Assembly: GCA_006844765.1 (NCBI GenBank)
Contig: SPJV01000102.1
Span: 21,889 to 85,888 of the forward strand
Origin: Alphaproteobacteria bacterium
Lineage (GTDB): Bacteria > Pseudomonadota > Alphaproteobacteria > UBA8366 > Aestuariispiraceae
DNA: 64,000 bases
Direction of reading: 5' to 3'
Positions 16,005 to 24,199 of this stretch are shown here, in pieces. A program made the translations under genes and the position numbers. The notes below the pieces were generated by a model. That model saw nothing but the letters and a program-made list of their open reading frames with translations. It searched no databases and was not told the DNA's origin. Numbering within the stretch: position 1 is the first letter of the stretch; each line of letters starts with the position of its first letter.

Positions 16005-16173
16005 ATCACTTGCTCGCCTCCAGCCCACAGTATATTGTCTTTTCCAACAACACAGATCACAAGATATATGCGGCAACGCCACATATAGAAGTCACGACTG
16101 GCGGTGGTTTCTTCGGGTCTGAGTGGGGCAATAAGCGGTGTTTGGACAACGCAGGAACGGGTGAGAGGCTGAC

Positions 16174-16512
16174 ATGGAGTGGACCGACGACAGGGTTGAA
16201 GTTCTCCGGGGTATGTGGATGAACGGCTATACGGCGCGCCAGATTGCCGAAAAATTGGGGGGTGTTACCCGCAATGCGGTGATTGGCAAGGCACACCGAA
16301 TGGGCCTGTCACAGCGCCCGCAACCGGTGAAACGCTACGAACCAATGGCAAGCGTGGGCGGTTACGAACGCACCTGCCAATGGCCAATCGGGCATCCGGG
16401 CTCCCCTGAATTCCGCTTCTGCGGTGACAAGGCAGTCCACGGTAAACCCTATTGCGAAAACCACTGTCATGTCGCCTATCGGCGCGGTGGCAGCAATGGG
16501 TCCAGCGACTAA
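16174..16512 (+). CDS. gcrA: GcrA family cell-cycle transcription regulator
   Basis: A 112-residue regulator. The N-terminal ~45 residues are the diagnostic GcrA helix-turn-helix (WTDDRVEVLRGMWMNGYTA then IAEKLGGVTRNAVIGKAHRMGL), joined by a short linker to a C-terminal part with CQWPIGHPG...FRFCGD and YCENHCHVAY, the conserved cysteine/histidine block that contacts sigma-70. GcrA in Alphaproteobacteria works with RNA polymerase sigma-70 at CcrM-methylated promoters of division genes. It is shorter than the Caulobacter protein (173 residues), mainly by lacking the long linker. GAGAGG precedes the start. Confidence 0.93.
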   Translation: MEWTDDRVEVLRGMWMNGYTARQIAEKLGGVTRNAVIGKAHRMGLSQRPQPVKRYEPMASVGGYERTCQWPIGHPGSPEFRFCGDKAVHGKPYCENHCHVAYRRGGSNGSSD

Positions 16513-16578
16513 AACTGAGGTCTGCACACCGACCCGCCGATACAGACCCGACAAAGCCGCGCAGTTCTGGGGTCTCTA

Positions 16579-17670
16579 ATGAGCGATAAGACATCTGGGT
16601 CCGAAACAACAAGCCCGCGCAAACGGCTGACAGCGATATCGATGTTTGCCGGCGCGGGTCTTATCGCGATTTCGGTCTATTCACTTATCATCGGAAAATC
16701 GATCCTGATGCCGTTGGTGATCGCGGCCTTTGTCGTCATTCTACTCGACGCTATTGCCTCCCGACTATGCAAAGTCCCCTATGGTGACTGGCAGATGCCG
16801 GGCTGGCTGGGGATGACGCTGGCGATTGTCGTCACCATTGGAATAGCCATATGGCTCGTCGACCTTGTCGTCGGAAACATCGCGGCGGTGCGCGAAAACA
16901 TTCCCAACTACCAGCACAATGTGAATGGGCTCATCGAAAGAGGGCTCGCCCTGTTCGGACTGGAGACCATGCCCAGCCTGGCAGAGGTTAGAAAGCAACT
17001 CGACTTCGGTGATCTTATCGGCCGCATTATCGGCGCCTTCACGGCGGTTACCGGTAATGCGCTGACAATCCTGTTCTATGTCATCTTCATCCTGCTGGAG
17101 CAGGCGAGTTTCCGTACCAAGATCGACGCGCTTTTCCCCAAGGCCGGCGATTCCGCCAAGGTCCGCGCGACCATCGCGCGGATTGCAGAAGACATTCAAA
17201 CCTATGCAGCGCTTAAGACACTCGTCAGCCTGATGGTCGGCGGCATCAGCTATGTGGTCCTGGTCCTGGTCGATGTCGATCTGGCGGGATTCTGGGCAGT
17301 CCTGATCTTTGTCTTGAACTTCATCCCCTATATCGGGTCCCTACTGGGTGTTGTCTTCCCGGCCTTACTGACACTTATCCAGTTCGACACAGCAACGCCG
17401 TTCCTGATCGTCGTCATCGCATTGACCGCCGCACAGGTGATCGTCGGCAATGTTATCGAGCCCCGTCTTATGGGGCGTTCTCTTAATCTCAGCCCTTTGG
17501 TTATCCTGCTGGCCTTGTCGGTTTTCGGCAGTATCTGGGGTATCGTTGGGATGATCCTCTCGATCCCGATGATGGTGATTGCGATGATCGTTTGCGCGCA
17601 ATTCGATGCCTCCCGACCAGTAGCCGTTGTCATGTCCGCCGATGGAAAGATTGACCGGCGCGGTGATTGA
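16579..17670 (+). CDS. AI-2E family (PerM-like) membrane transporter
   Basis: A 363-residue integral membrane protein with about seven to eight helices. The layout is characteristic of the AI-2E/PerM family: two N-terminal helices, a central soluble stretch (about 100-200, KQLDFGDLIGRIIGAF), and a C-terminal half with the conserved LNFIPYIGSLLG and NVIEPRLMGRSLNLSP motifs. Some members export autoinducer-2 and others are Na+/H+ antiporters; the substrate cannot be named here. A phytanoyl-CoA dioxygenase-fold gene follows after about 20 bases. Confidence 0.9.
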   Translation: MSDKTSGSETTSPRKRLTAISMFAGAGLIAISVYSLIIGKSILMPLVIAAFVVILLDAIASRLCKVPYGDWQMPGWLGMTLAIVVTIGIAIWLVDLVVGNIAAVRENIPNYQHNVNGLIERGLALFGLETMPSLAEVRKQLDFGDLIGRIIGAFTAVTGNALTILFYVIFILLEQASFRTKIDALFPKAGDSAKVRATIARIAEDIQTYAALKTLVSLMVGGISYVVLVLVDVDLAGFWAVLIFVLNFIPYIGSLLGVVFPALLTLIQFDTATPFLIVVIALTAAQVIVGNVIEPRLMGRSLNLSPLVILLALSVFGSIWGIVGMILSIPMMVIAMIVCAQFDASRPVAVVMSADGKIDRRGD

Positions 17671-17690
17671 GGCGGAAGGGGACGTTACTC

Positions 17691-18509
17691 ATGACGTCTA
17701 AAGACTTCGATCCCATCGCTTTGAAACGCGATTTCCTGGAAAAAGGCTGGGCACGTATTCCGTATGATCCGGCGCTTCGTCATTGGGTTGAAGCAACACT
17801 GCCATCGGCACGCGCCACCCTGACAGCACCCGATCAGGCGGAATGGCATCGCTATCAGGGCACCTGGTTTGCCGGTGTCAGGGCCTTACCAAATGACACA
17901 AAAGGAGCGGTCCCCGGCGGTCCCGCCCTTATCAGCCACGCCACTGACTTCATTGCGGAGACACTGGGACTGAAAGATATCGATTGGGAACCGGCGCAAG
18001 TCTCGGTCTGTTACCCCGGCTATCCGAAGCCCATGGAAGGGGAAAGCGACGCCTTGCTTCGGTTTCGGCGCAACCGCGATGCGGCCCATGTGGATGGGCT
18101 GAGGCGAGAAGGCCCGGACCGCCGTCGTTTCCTGCGCGAATACCACGCCTTTATCCTTGGCATTCCCATGGTCGATTTTCCGACGCAGGGCGCGCCTTTT
18201 GTCATCTGGGAAGGATCGCATAAAGCGGCAAAGATGGCGTTCATGGAAATCTTCGCAAATCTGCCGGTTGAGGCCTGGGGTGATATCGATGTCACCGACA
18301 CCTATATCACCCTTCGGAAGCGCTTATTTGAGGAGTGCCGCCGTGTCGAAATCCACGCCCATCCCGGTGAAGCTTATATCGTACACCGGCATGCGCTGCA
18401 CGGGATGGCGCCTTGGCCCGAAGACATTCCCGGCGGCCCTGACGGACGTATGATCGTTTATTTCCGCCCGGAGTTTCCGTCGATACAGGACTGGCTACAC
18501 GCGGACTAA
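17691..18509 (+). CDS. Phytanoyl-CoA dioxygenase-like Fe(II)/2-oxoglutarate oxygenase
   Basis: A 272-residue double-stranded beta-helix protein. Likely iron ligands are His and Asp of AAHVDGL (about 131-133) and the distal His in VHRHALHGMAPW (about 236), with a downstream Arg (GRMIVYFRPE) that would bind 2-oxoglutarate. This is the PhyH pattern, used for hydroxylation of many small molecules, including ectoine and lipids. Its substrate is not evident. ATG 17691 is preceded by GGAAGGGGA. It lies between two transporter genes in the same direction. Confidence 0.75.
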   Translation: MTSKDFDPIALKRDFLEKGWARIPYDPALRHWVEATLPSARATLTAPDQAEWHRYQGTWFAGVRALPNDTKGAVPGGPALISHATDFIAETLGLKDIDWEPAQVSVCYPGYPKPMEGESDALLRFRRNRDAAHVDGLRREGPDRRRFLREYHAFILGIPMVDFPTQGAPFVIWEGSHKAAKMAFMEIFANLPVEAWGDIDVTDTYITLRKRLFEECRRVEIHAHPGEAYIVHRHALHGMAPWPEDIPGGPDGRMIVYFRPEFPSIQDWLHAD

Positions 18510-18569
18510 GCCTTTTGCCCCATCGGCCTATTGCCGCCATGTCCCGACCATGTCAGACACGTCGGTATT

Positions 18570-19805
18570 ATGAGCACATTAGAACCACCTGCACCGATAG
18601 ATCGGACCATTCCGCCCAACCCGGCCACACGCCCCGGTTTTGTGCTGACATTGGGCGCACTTGCCGCTGTCTCCGCGACTGCGGTCGATATCGCAATCCC
18701 AGCGCAGGGTGAAATCGCTGTCCTGTTAGGGGAAGCCCCCGCTGCCGGTGCCGGCCTTGTCAGTGCCTATCTGATTGGCTTTGCAGCGGGACAAATGGCT
18801 TGGGGGCCGATGAGCGACCGCTACGGCCGGCTGGGCCCGCTTTACATCGCACTGGCAATCTTCATCGTTGCAGCGGCGCTTTCTGCACTCGCGACCACAA
18901 TGACTGTGCTGGTTGCAAGCCGCTTCATACAGGGGCTGGCTGGCGGCGCAGCGCCCGTAATCGCCCGTGCTATCGCCCGCGATCAAGGCGGCGGCCCGGC
19001 AACTGCGAAGCTGATTGCCACAAACACCATGATCCTGGGCGGTGCCCCATTGCTGGCCCCAACCTTGGGATCAGGGATTTTGATCCTGTTCGAGTGGCAT
19101 GCCTTATTCTGGTTTCTCGTCCTGTTTACGGGTGTGCTGCTGGTCGCGATCCACAACTTCATTCCGGCGGATCGGGTTAAAGCCCATGATCCCAACTTCC
19201 AGGCCATCGCCTATCTGCGTCAAGTCGGACCGATACTGGTTACGAAAGACTTCCTATTCGGCATGTGGATATCCGCCTTCATCTTCTTTGGCTACGCATC
19301 AATCCTGGGGGTTGGCGCCGCCATGGCGGAAGAACATTTTGATGTCGCGCCCGAGGCCTTCGGTCCCCTTTTCGCGACGGCGGCAGCCTTCTTCGTCGCA
19401 GGTTCCATATTCGCCCGTTCTGCATTACCAAAGCTGGGGCCCGACACCGTTCTGACCATCGCCGCAGTGCTGGCAGCGGGTGCCGGCGGCGCGCTTTATC
19501 TAATGGCTGAAGCAACCCCACCGCTCTGGGCCATGTGGGGTGCCGTATCAATCTACATGCTGTCCTTTGGCTGTGGCCTTCCGTCTGGAGCGACCAAGGC
19601 GCTTGAGCCAGCGGGAGCTGCAGCGGGAGCAGCATCGTCTGTCATCGGTGCCATCGGTACGTTGATGGGGGGGCTGGGGTCCTGGCTGGCCGGGGCCGGT
19701 ATCCTGGGCGACACCTACACCTCCATCTGCCTGATCATGGCGATTGGCGGAATGGCAGCTTTTGTGATCCAAGCGATGGCACTCATACTGAAGCCACGGC
19801 CATGA
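18570..19805 (+). CDS. MFS drug transporter, Bcr/CflA type
   Basis: A 411-residue, 12-helix major facilitator. The signature between helices 2 and 3, WGPMSDRYGRLGPLYIAL, is the classical MFS A motif. The SRFIQGLAGGAAPVIARAIARD motif of helix 4-5 is typical of the Bcr/CflA multidrug-efflux subfamily. ATG 18570 leaves a normal short cytoplasmic lead. The stop overlaps the start of the next exporter gene by four bases (ATGA), so both exporters are probably made together. Substrates are likely small hydrophobic compounds; this is by family only. Confidence 0.88.
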   Translation: MSTLEPPAPIDRTIPPNPATRPGFVLTLGALAAVSATAVDIAIPAQGEIAVLLGEAPAAGAGLVSAYLIGFAAGQMAWGPMSDRYGRLGPLYIALAIFIVAAALSALATTMTVLVASRFIQGLAGGAAPVIARAIARDQGGGPATAKLIATNTMILGGAPLLAPTLGSGILILFEWHALFWFLVLFTGVLLVAIHNFIPADRVKAHDPNFQAIAYLRQVGPILVTKDFLFGMWISAFIFFGYASILGVGAAMAEEHFDVAPEAFGPLFATAAAFFVAGSIFARSALPKLGPDTVLTIAAVLAAGAGGALYLMAEATPPLWAMWGAVSIYMLSFGCGLPSGATKALEPAGAAAGAASSVIGAIGTLMGGLGSWLAGAGILGDTYTSICLIMAIGGMAAFVIQAMALILKPRP

Positions 19806-20710
19806 CGACGCGTGAAAGCAGCCCCGCGCAAGAGACCACGCGCCAGCATCGCCCCGCCCAAGGTGCGATGCTGATCACCATCGCCATGGTCTGTATGGCG
19901 TTGATGGATTCCTGCGGCAAATTCCTGGTCGATCACTATCCCATTCATCAGATTTTGATTTTCCGGGCTGTCTTCGCGCTGATCCCGATCCTCTATTTGA
20001 TATACAAGGCTGGGGGTTTTCGGACCCTGCGGTTCAAAAGCCCCACTGCCCATATCGGCCGCGCCATCTGCGGAATAGCGACCATGTTCACCTTCTTTGA
20101 AGCCTTGAAGCATATGACCCTGGTCGATGCGACCGCGGTAGGAATGACAGCCCCGATCCTGATCGCCTTGCTGTCCGTTCCGTTACTGGGAGAACGGGTC
20201 GGCATTCATCGCTGGTCGGCCATCGCAGTCGGTCTGGTCGGTGTCGTTGTGATGCTAAGGCCGACGCCAAATGGCCTCGCCGAACCGGCCGCACTGCTGG
20301 CCTTGGCTGCTGCGTTCCTCTATGCGCTGATCCAGATCATCACCCGGAAATATGCCGAAAGCGAAACAACGGAAGCCTTGGGGTTCAGCTATAACTGCAC
20401 CCTCATCGTTGTCGGTAGCCTGCTTTGCGCCGTCTTCGGATATGAACCGATTTCTTGGGAGATCATGCCCCAGACCGTCGGGGTCGGGCTTTTTGGTGGC
20501 ATCATGATGATCTTCATGATCGCAGCCTATCGCGCGGCGGAGGCGAGCTTTATCTCCTCCCTCGATTACACCGCGATTGTCTGGGCGGGTGTTTTCGGTT
20601 GGATCTTTTGGGGGGAAGTCCCCGATACCGTTACCGCTATCGGGGCAACCATCGTGACCGGCGCAGGCCTCTATATCCTGAAGCGGGAAACGATGAAGAA
20701 GGCGGATTAG
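19802..20710 (+). CDS. DMT superfamily permease, two EamA domains
   Basis: A 302-residue, ten-helix inner-membrane protein with duplicated five-helix EamA domains (about 25-155 and 165-295). The first ends in the AVGLVGVVVMLRP segment and the second in an equivalent ATIVTGAGLYILKRE. Such proteins export amino acids or metabolites, or salvage nucleotide sugars; the substrate is unknown. It starts within the stop of the MFS gene. Its stop is separated from the convergent epimerase-like gene by 27 bases. Confidence 0.88.
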   Translation: MTTRESSPAQETTRQHRPAQGAMLITIAMVCMALMDSCGKFLVDHYPIHQILIFRAVFALIPILYLIYKAGGFRTLRFKSPTAHIGRAICGIATMFTFFEALKHMTLVDATAVGMTAPILIALLSVPLLGERVGIHRWSAIAVGLVGVVVMLRPTPNGLAEPAALLALAAAFLYALIQIITRKYAESETTEALGFSYNCTLIVVGSLLCAVFGYEPISWEIMPQTVGVGLFGGIMMIFMIAAYRAAEASFISSLDYTAIVWAGVFGWIFWGEVPDTVTAIGATIVTGAGLYILKRETMKKAD

Positions 20711-20737
20711 CGCGCCACATTTTGGATAAAAACGGCC

Positions 20738-21610
20738 TCAACCGATTTCTGACAGGATATCCCTCACCTGCGGTGACCAACCAAGCTCTGTCGTAAGCTT
20801 CCGGCCACTCATCTGTTGGTCCAACATGGGGCCCGCCGCCCAGTCTCCTTGAGACGAGAGAACCACTTCTCGATCCACCATGACGGGGCTCTCCGACAGG
20901 CCGAAGCGCTGGCCCAATACCTGGACAATAGATCCAACGCGCACCCCCGTTTCCGCTGCGGCGCAATAGCTCTCCCCCGGTTGCCCCGCTTCCAGGGCAA
21001 GACAATAGGCGGTCGCTAGATCCTGTCTATGAACGACGGGCCACCGTGTTTCAGCGGATCCCCAAATCTCGATCCGTCCCTTATCCCGGGCGCACTCCAT
21101 AAAGCGGGTTAGAACCCCGCCATCGCGGTCATAAACCATCGCCGGATGCACAAGTATTGCATCCAGATGCGCGGCTTTCTCGAGCCTCTGCCAATTCTTA
21201 ATCATCCAGGCGAAGGAGGGGATCGGATCAAAGGGCGAGGTCTCATCGGCGACCGCGTTCCCAGTCTCTCCGAACAGCCAACATCCGCCGGTATAGATAA
21301 ATCGAAACCGACGGCCCGTTTCCGCTATCGCAGACACCAGTGTATCTACCAACTGCCGGTCGACATCACCCATATCGTCTGAAAACGTGGCGGCCACATG
21401 GATAATTACCTCCACAGATCCAACCGCCGATGCGGCCCAGTCTTGCGGGTTGCGAATGTCACCTCGGAGTGTCTCGACACCCTGCTTTTGCAAACGCGCC
21501 TCCGCCTCCGAAGAACGCACGACAGCCAAGACCCGATGACCGCGCTGACGCAAAGCGTCCAAGAGCGGCGCGCCGATGCTGCCCGTCCCACCGAGAAGGA
21601 GGACCCTCAT
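20738..21610 (-). CDS. NAD-dependent epimerase/dehydratase-like extended SDR
   Basis: A 290-residue Rossmann protein beginning RVLLLGGTGSIGAPLLDALR, with the GxxGxxG dinucleotide motif. A second acidic/basic contact region VVRSSEAE suggests NADP(H). The usual YxxxK catalytic pair is not visible: where it would be, the sequence is SFAWMIKNWQ, so it may be an atypical or regulatory member such as an NmrA-like protein. The start overlaps the stop of the upstream Rieske gene in a TGATG arrangement. A GTG three bases earlier could also serve. Confidence 0.75.
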   Translation of the reverse strand: MRVLLLGGTGSIGAPLLDALRQRGHRVLAVVRSSEAEARLQKQGVETLRGDIRNPQDWAASAVGSVEVIIHVAATFSDDMGDVDRQLVDTLVSAIAETGRRFRFIYTGGCWLFGETGNAVADETSPFDPIPSFAWMIKNWQRLEKAAHLDAILVHPAMVYDRDGGVLTRFMECARDKGRIEIWGSAETRWPVVHRQDLATAYCLALEAGQPGESYCAAAETGVRVGSIVQVLGQRFGLSESPVMVDREVVLSSQGDWAAGPMLDQQMSGRKLTTELGWSPQVRDILSEIG

Positions 21611-23214
21611 CACCCTTCCGCCACGACGAAGCCAAGGGCCTGTTTCGCCGTCCGAAGCGCATGTTTGCGCTTAAGCGGACTGTTAAGGAACCGGTTCAGC
21701 GCCGCCGCCGCTGCGCCATGCCAAGGCGCTTGCGGGCGATCAAGACACTCTTCCTCCAACGCCGTTGTAAGCTTCAGAAGATGACAGGCCACGATGAATT
21801 CAAACTGACCATGATCCGTCAGCCCAAAGAGGGTCTCGCAATAGAAACTTGGCGGCTCAGCAACGGTCCAGGTGGAAACGTCAAGCTCCGCATCGACATA
21901 GGTTGAGTTTCGCCCCAGGAAACAGCCGATTTGCAACAAGGCGGCAGGCCATAGATCCGGCGTCTCCGCACAAAGCTTCCGCACTGCATTCCCAAATGTC
22001 AGCATATGGGTGAAGTCCAGCCAATTGACGTTCTGGCTGACCGTCCCGCCGGTCTGGTGTTGCCAATGCAGATCGAAATGCAGCATCTGCCCGGCACAAG
22101 CTTCCATCAGCCGATCATACAGCACCAGCGGATCTGCGCCCGCCGCGCCCGCTATCAGCTTCAAGATGCCAGCGACCGACCCCTTCTGCAGCGCTTCAAG
22201 TTCCGGCAAAGCCTCCCCTGCGCCATCCCAGGCGGCCAGCGTGGGGCCATAGGCCTTGAACTCAGGGATCAGGTCTTCGCGGGTCTGGTAGATGAGGGCG
22301 CGGACCAGCAACCGCACCAAATGTGCCAGACTTTCCGCATCATTCAGCCGTTCTGCCAAATATCCGGTCTTATAAACATAGATCGCCGAATGACCGAAAT
22401 CCGCATAATGGGCCAGGGCGGCTTGGGCCAGATAGGGCCGCAAGCCCTCATAGCCCAATCCGGCATCCAGGCCCGCACGGGCCAAGGCCTGCGCCCGGGG
22501 TTCATCTTCCGCTTCGATCGCCTCGACCAGCGCCGCCCCATCAAATTCATCGGCTTTGTCGGTCGGGAAATCGTAGTCCTGTTCGCGTCTGGTATCCCAT
22601 GCGAAGTGACCAACCGACTCTACCAGACAGGCGAGCCTCTCTGCCTCATCCCCTTCCAGGCGCTCTCTCAACGCCAGCCAATCGGCGCTTGCGGGGACAG
22701 CGTGGGTGGTACCGAATTCATGCTTCGCAGCGGTTTCCGAAACCGTCCGGCGCAGGGCATCCAGCGGATCACCCCCAGCCTTTTCCAACCGCGCAATTTC
22801 CCGCGCCATGCGGTCATATTCATGCCGGTCAAAACTATCGATCAGATTGTCGAGGGACGCCGCGATGGTTTCCGCCGCCGGCGGGTCAGCGATATCGACC
22901 AGGACCCTGTCCCCTTCGATCCGGGCTGGGTAGCGACGCAGTTTGTCGCCGCCGACCAGCGTTTCTCCGCTTTCCAGATCGAACTTCCAGTTATGCCAGT
23001 TGCAGGTCAGCGTGCAGCCATTCCCGCCACCGAAATCTCCTTCGACCAAGGGAAAGCCTTCATGTGGGCAACGGTTATTGCAGGCTTTCACGCCATCAGC
23101 CGTTCGAAACAGGACGATCTGCTTTCCATCCAGTTTCACAATCTTCCGGCCCCGTTCTTCCAGCGTGGCCAAAGGCATCGCGTCAACCCAGTTCGCTTCG
23201 CTACCATCCTTCAT
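21610..23214 (-). CDS. Rieske [2Fe-2S] protein with large helical C-terminal domain
   Basis: A 534-residue protein. The first ~110 residues are a Rieske ferredoxin-like domain with both cluster motifs, CPHEG (about 49) and CNWHNWKF (about 70). The remaining 420 residues are mostly helical and rich in His, Trp and Asp, with conserved-looking stretches such as YADFGHSAIYVYK, LHFDLHWQHQTGG and NVNWLDFTHMLTF. It is not the ring-hydroxylating oxygenase domain. I do not recognise it with certainty; a non-haem iron or questin-oxidase-like helical enzyme is possible. Genes on both sides overlap it, giving an operon VOC - Rieske - SDR. Confidence 0.7.
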   Translation of the reverse strand: MKDGSEANWVDAMPLATLEERGRKIVKLDGKQIVLFRTADGVKACNNRCPHEGFPLVEGDFGGGNGCTLTCNWHNWKFDLESGETLVGGDKLRRYPARIEGDRVLVDIADPPAAETIAASLDNLIDSFDRHEYDRMAREIARLEKAGGDPLDALRRTVSETAAKHEFGTTHAVPASADWLALRERLEGDEAERLACLVESVGHFAWDTRREQDYDFPTDKADEFDGAALVEAIEAEDEPRAQALARAGLDAGLGYEGLRPYLAQAALAHYADFGHSAIYVYKTGYLAERLNDAESLAHLVRLLVRALIYQTREDLIPEFKAYGPTLAAWDGAGEALPELEALQKGSVAGILKLIAGAAGADPLVLYDRLMEACAGQMLHFDLHWQHQTGGTVSQNVNWLDFTHMLTFGNAVRKLCAETPDLWPAALLQIGCFLGRNSTYVDAELDVSTWTVAEPPSFYCETLFGLTDHGQFEFIVACHLLKLTTALEEECLDRPQAPWHGAAAAALNRFLNSPLKRKHALRTAKQALGFVVAEG

Positions 23215-23594
23215 GCCGCACCTCCTTCTGATGGCACCTGTCGAAAGGAACAGACATTGCCATCCGGATCATAAAAATCACCGACCGTGCCCCAGACCTC
23301 TTTTCGAACCCTGACCGAAACGCCTTTGGCCTTCAGGACCGCCGCCGCTGTATCAACATCATCGACATTGAAGCGCAGCCAGACCGGGTTTTGCGATGGT
23401 GCCTTAGGCGGGTCGCTTGCGACACCACCGGTTTCGATCATCAAATAGGCCCCGCCGAAATCAAAGCGGGTCAGTTTGGAATGTGCATTATCCAGTATTT
23501 CTTCGACCGGCAGACCGAGTGTATCGCCGTAAAAACGGACGCATTCATCATAATTCTGCGTACAAAGTATGATGCCTGTTCTGACAATATTCAT
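23211..23594 (-). CDS. VOC superfamily protein
   Basis: A 127-residue glyoxalase/dioxygenase-fold protein with the usual paired modules (TGIILCTQNYDECVRFYGDTLGLPV, cut for length at the helix end, and VDDVDTAAAVLKAKG...GDFYDPDGNVCSF). Potential metal ligands are Glu and other residues at the strand ends. It is the first gene of a three-gene operon; GGGAGA precedes its ATG, and the Rieske gene begins inside its stop codon. The substrate is unknown, but tight coupling suggests it acts on the same compound as the Rieske protein. Confidence 0.8.
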   Translation of the reverse strand: MNIVRTGIILCTQNYDECVRFYGDTLGLPVEEILDNAHSKLTRFDFGGAYLMIETGGVASDPPKAPSQNPVWLRFNVDDVDTAAAVLKAKGVSVRVRKEVWGTVGDFYDPDGNVCSFRQVPSEGGAA

Positions 23595-23675
23595 CTGTTG
23601 TCTCCCATCTGAATGATGGAAGTATCGGCATCAAGTTTTATTTTGTAAAGGTTTTTCTTTTTAAAATAAAATTCC
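23595..23675. other. AT-rich intergenic spacer
   Basis: This 81-base AT-rich spacer lies between the stop of a response regulator gene and the start of the VOC operon, both on the minus strand. Runs such as TTTTATTTTGTAAAGG and TTTTTCTTTTTAAAATAAAA stand out from the local composition. It most likely holds the promoter of the VOC-Rieske-SDR operon; no exact boxes can be assigned. Confidence 0.4.
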
Positions 23676-24038
23676 CTATCCCACGAGCTCGGATATCTTC
23701 GTCAACAATCGGACCGGATCGATGGGTTTGTTATCATAGGAATCACATCCAGAATCAAAGGCTTCATCACGATCACCGGTAGAGGTAAATGCGGATAATG
23801 CCATGATCTTGACCGCCGTCGCGTCCGGATCCGCCTTGATACGGCGGGCGACTTCCCAGCCTGTCACGCCGCGCATATTCATATCGGTTATGACCAGATC
23901 GGGATATTCACTTAAGGCCCGGCGAACACCGGCTTCCCCATCATCAGCGGTGCCCACATAGTAACCTTGGCTATCCAGTAACATCCGAACCAAGTTCTGT
24001 ATCTGCGGATCATCATCAATAATTAAAATTCTTGCCAT
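23676..24038 (-). CDS. Stand-alone response regulator (CheY/DivK-like)
   Basis: A 120-residue single receiver domain. It starts MARILIIDDDPQIQNLV with the acidic triad, has the phosphoacceptor Asp in DLVITDMNMRG and the Lys in YDNKPIDP. There is no output domain. ATG 24038 is chosen because the domain begins exactly there and a purine-rich GGGGCGGGAAAG lies upstream; a further upstream start would add 23 residues without a conserved pattern. It is probably a phosphorelay or motility intermediate. It sits alone, without a kinase partner. Confidence 0.88.
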   Translation of the reverse strand: MARILIIDDDPQIQNLVRMLLDSQGYYVGTADDGEAGVRRALSEYPDLVITDMNMRGVTGWEVARRIKADPDATAVKIMALSAFTSTGDRDEAFDSGCDSYDNKPIDPVRLLTKISELVG

Positions 24039-24199
24039 CTTTCCCGCCCCTTTATCTCCTAAACCAAGCCAGCCTAACAAGCTCCTCAGTCTTGACAAGG
24101 AAATCACCGCCGGGCAGGGGATAAGGGTTTCCGCATGTCAGTGCCTCACGCCGTACTTAACGAACCATTCCACCAGACCCAATCAACGGAGTCTTTGCG

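Larger units (their letters stand above)
15478..16173. promoter_or_regulatory. 696-bp regulatory region between the response regulator gene and gcrA
   Basis: There is no credible gene in this stretch. It holds two perfect DnaA boxes, a group of GANTC methylation sites and AT-rich DNA around 15890-15990. All of these sit on the gcrA side. In Caulobacter, gcrA transcription is activated by DnaA and coupled to the replication state, so the arrangement fits a replication-linked gcrA promoter region. I see no clear -35/-10 pair. Confidence 0.6.

Noticed and set aside
16010..16222. Small protein gene (70 codons) overlapping the start of gcrA
   Set aside because: No ribosome-binding site or recognisable pattern; it overlaps the regulatory region and the well-supported gcrA start.
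22006..23274. Long plus-strand open frame (422 codons) opposite the Rieske gene
   Set aside because: It lies entirely antisense to the Rieske/VOC operon, which has clear domains. Its composition (Arg/Pro/Gln-rich) is typical of a shadow frame in GC-rich DNA.
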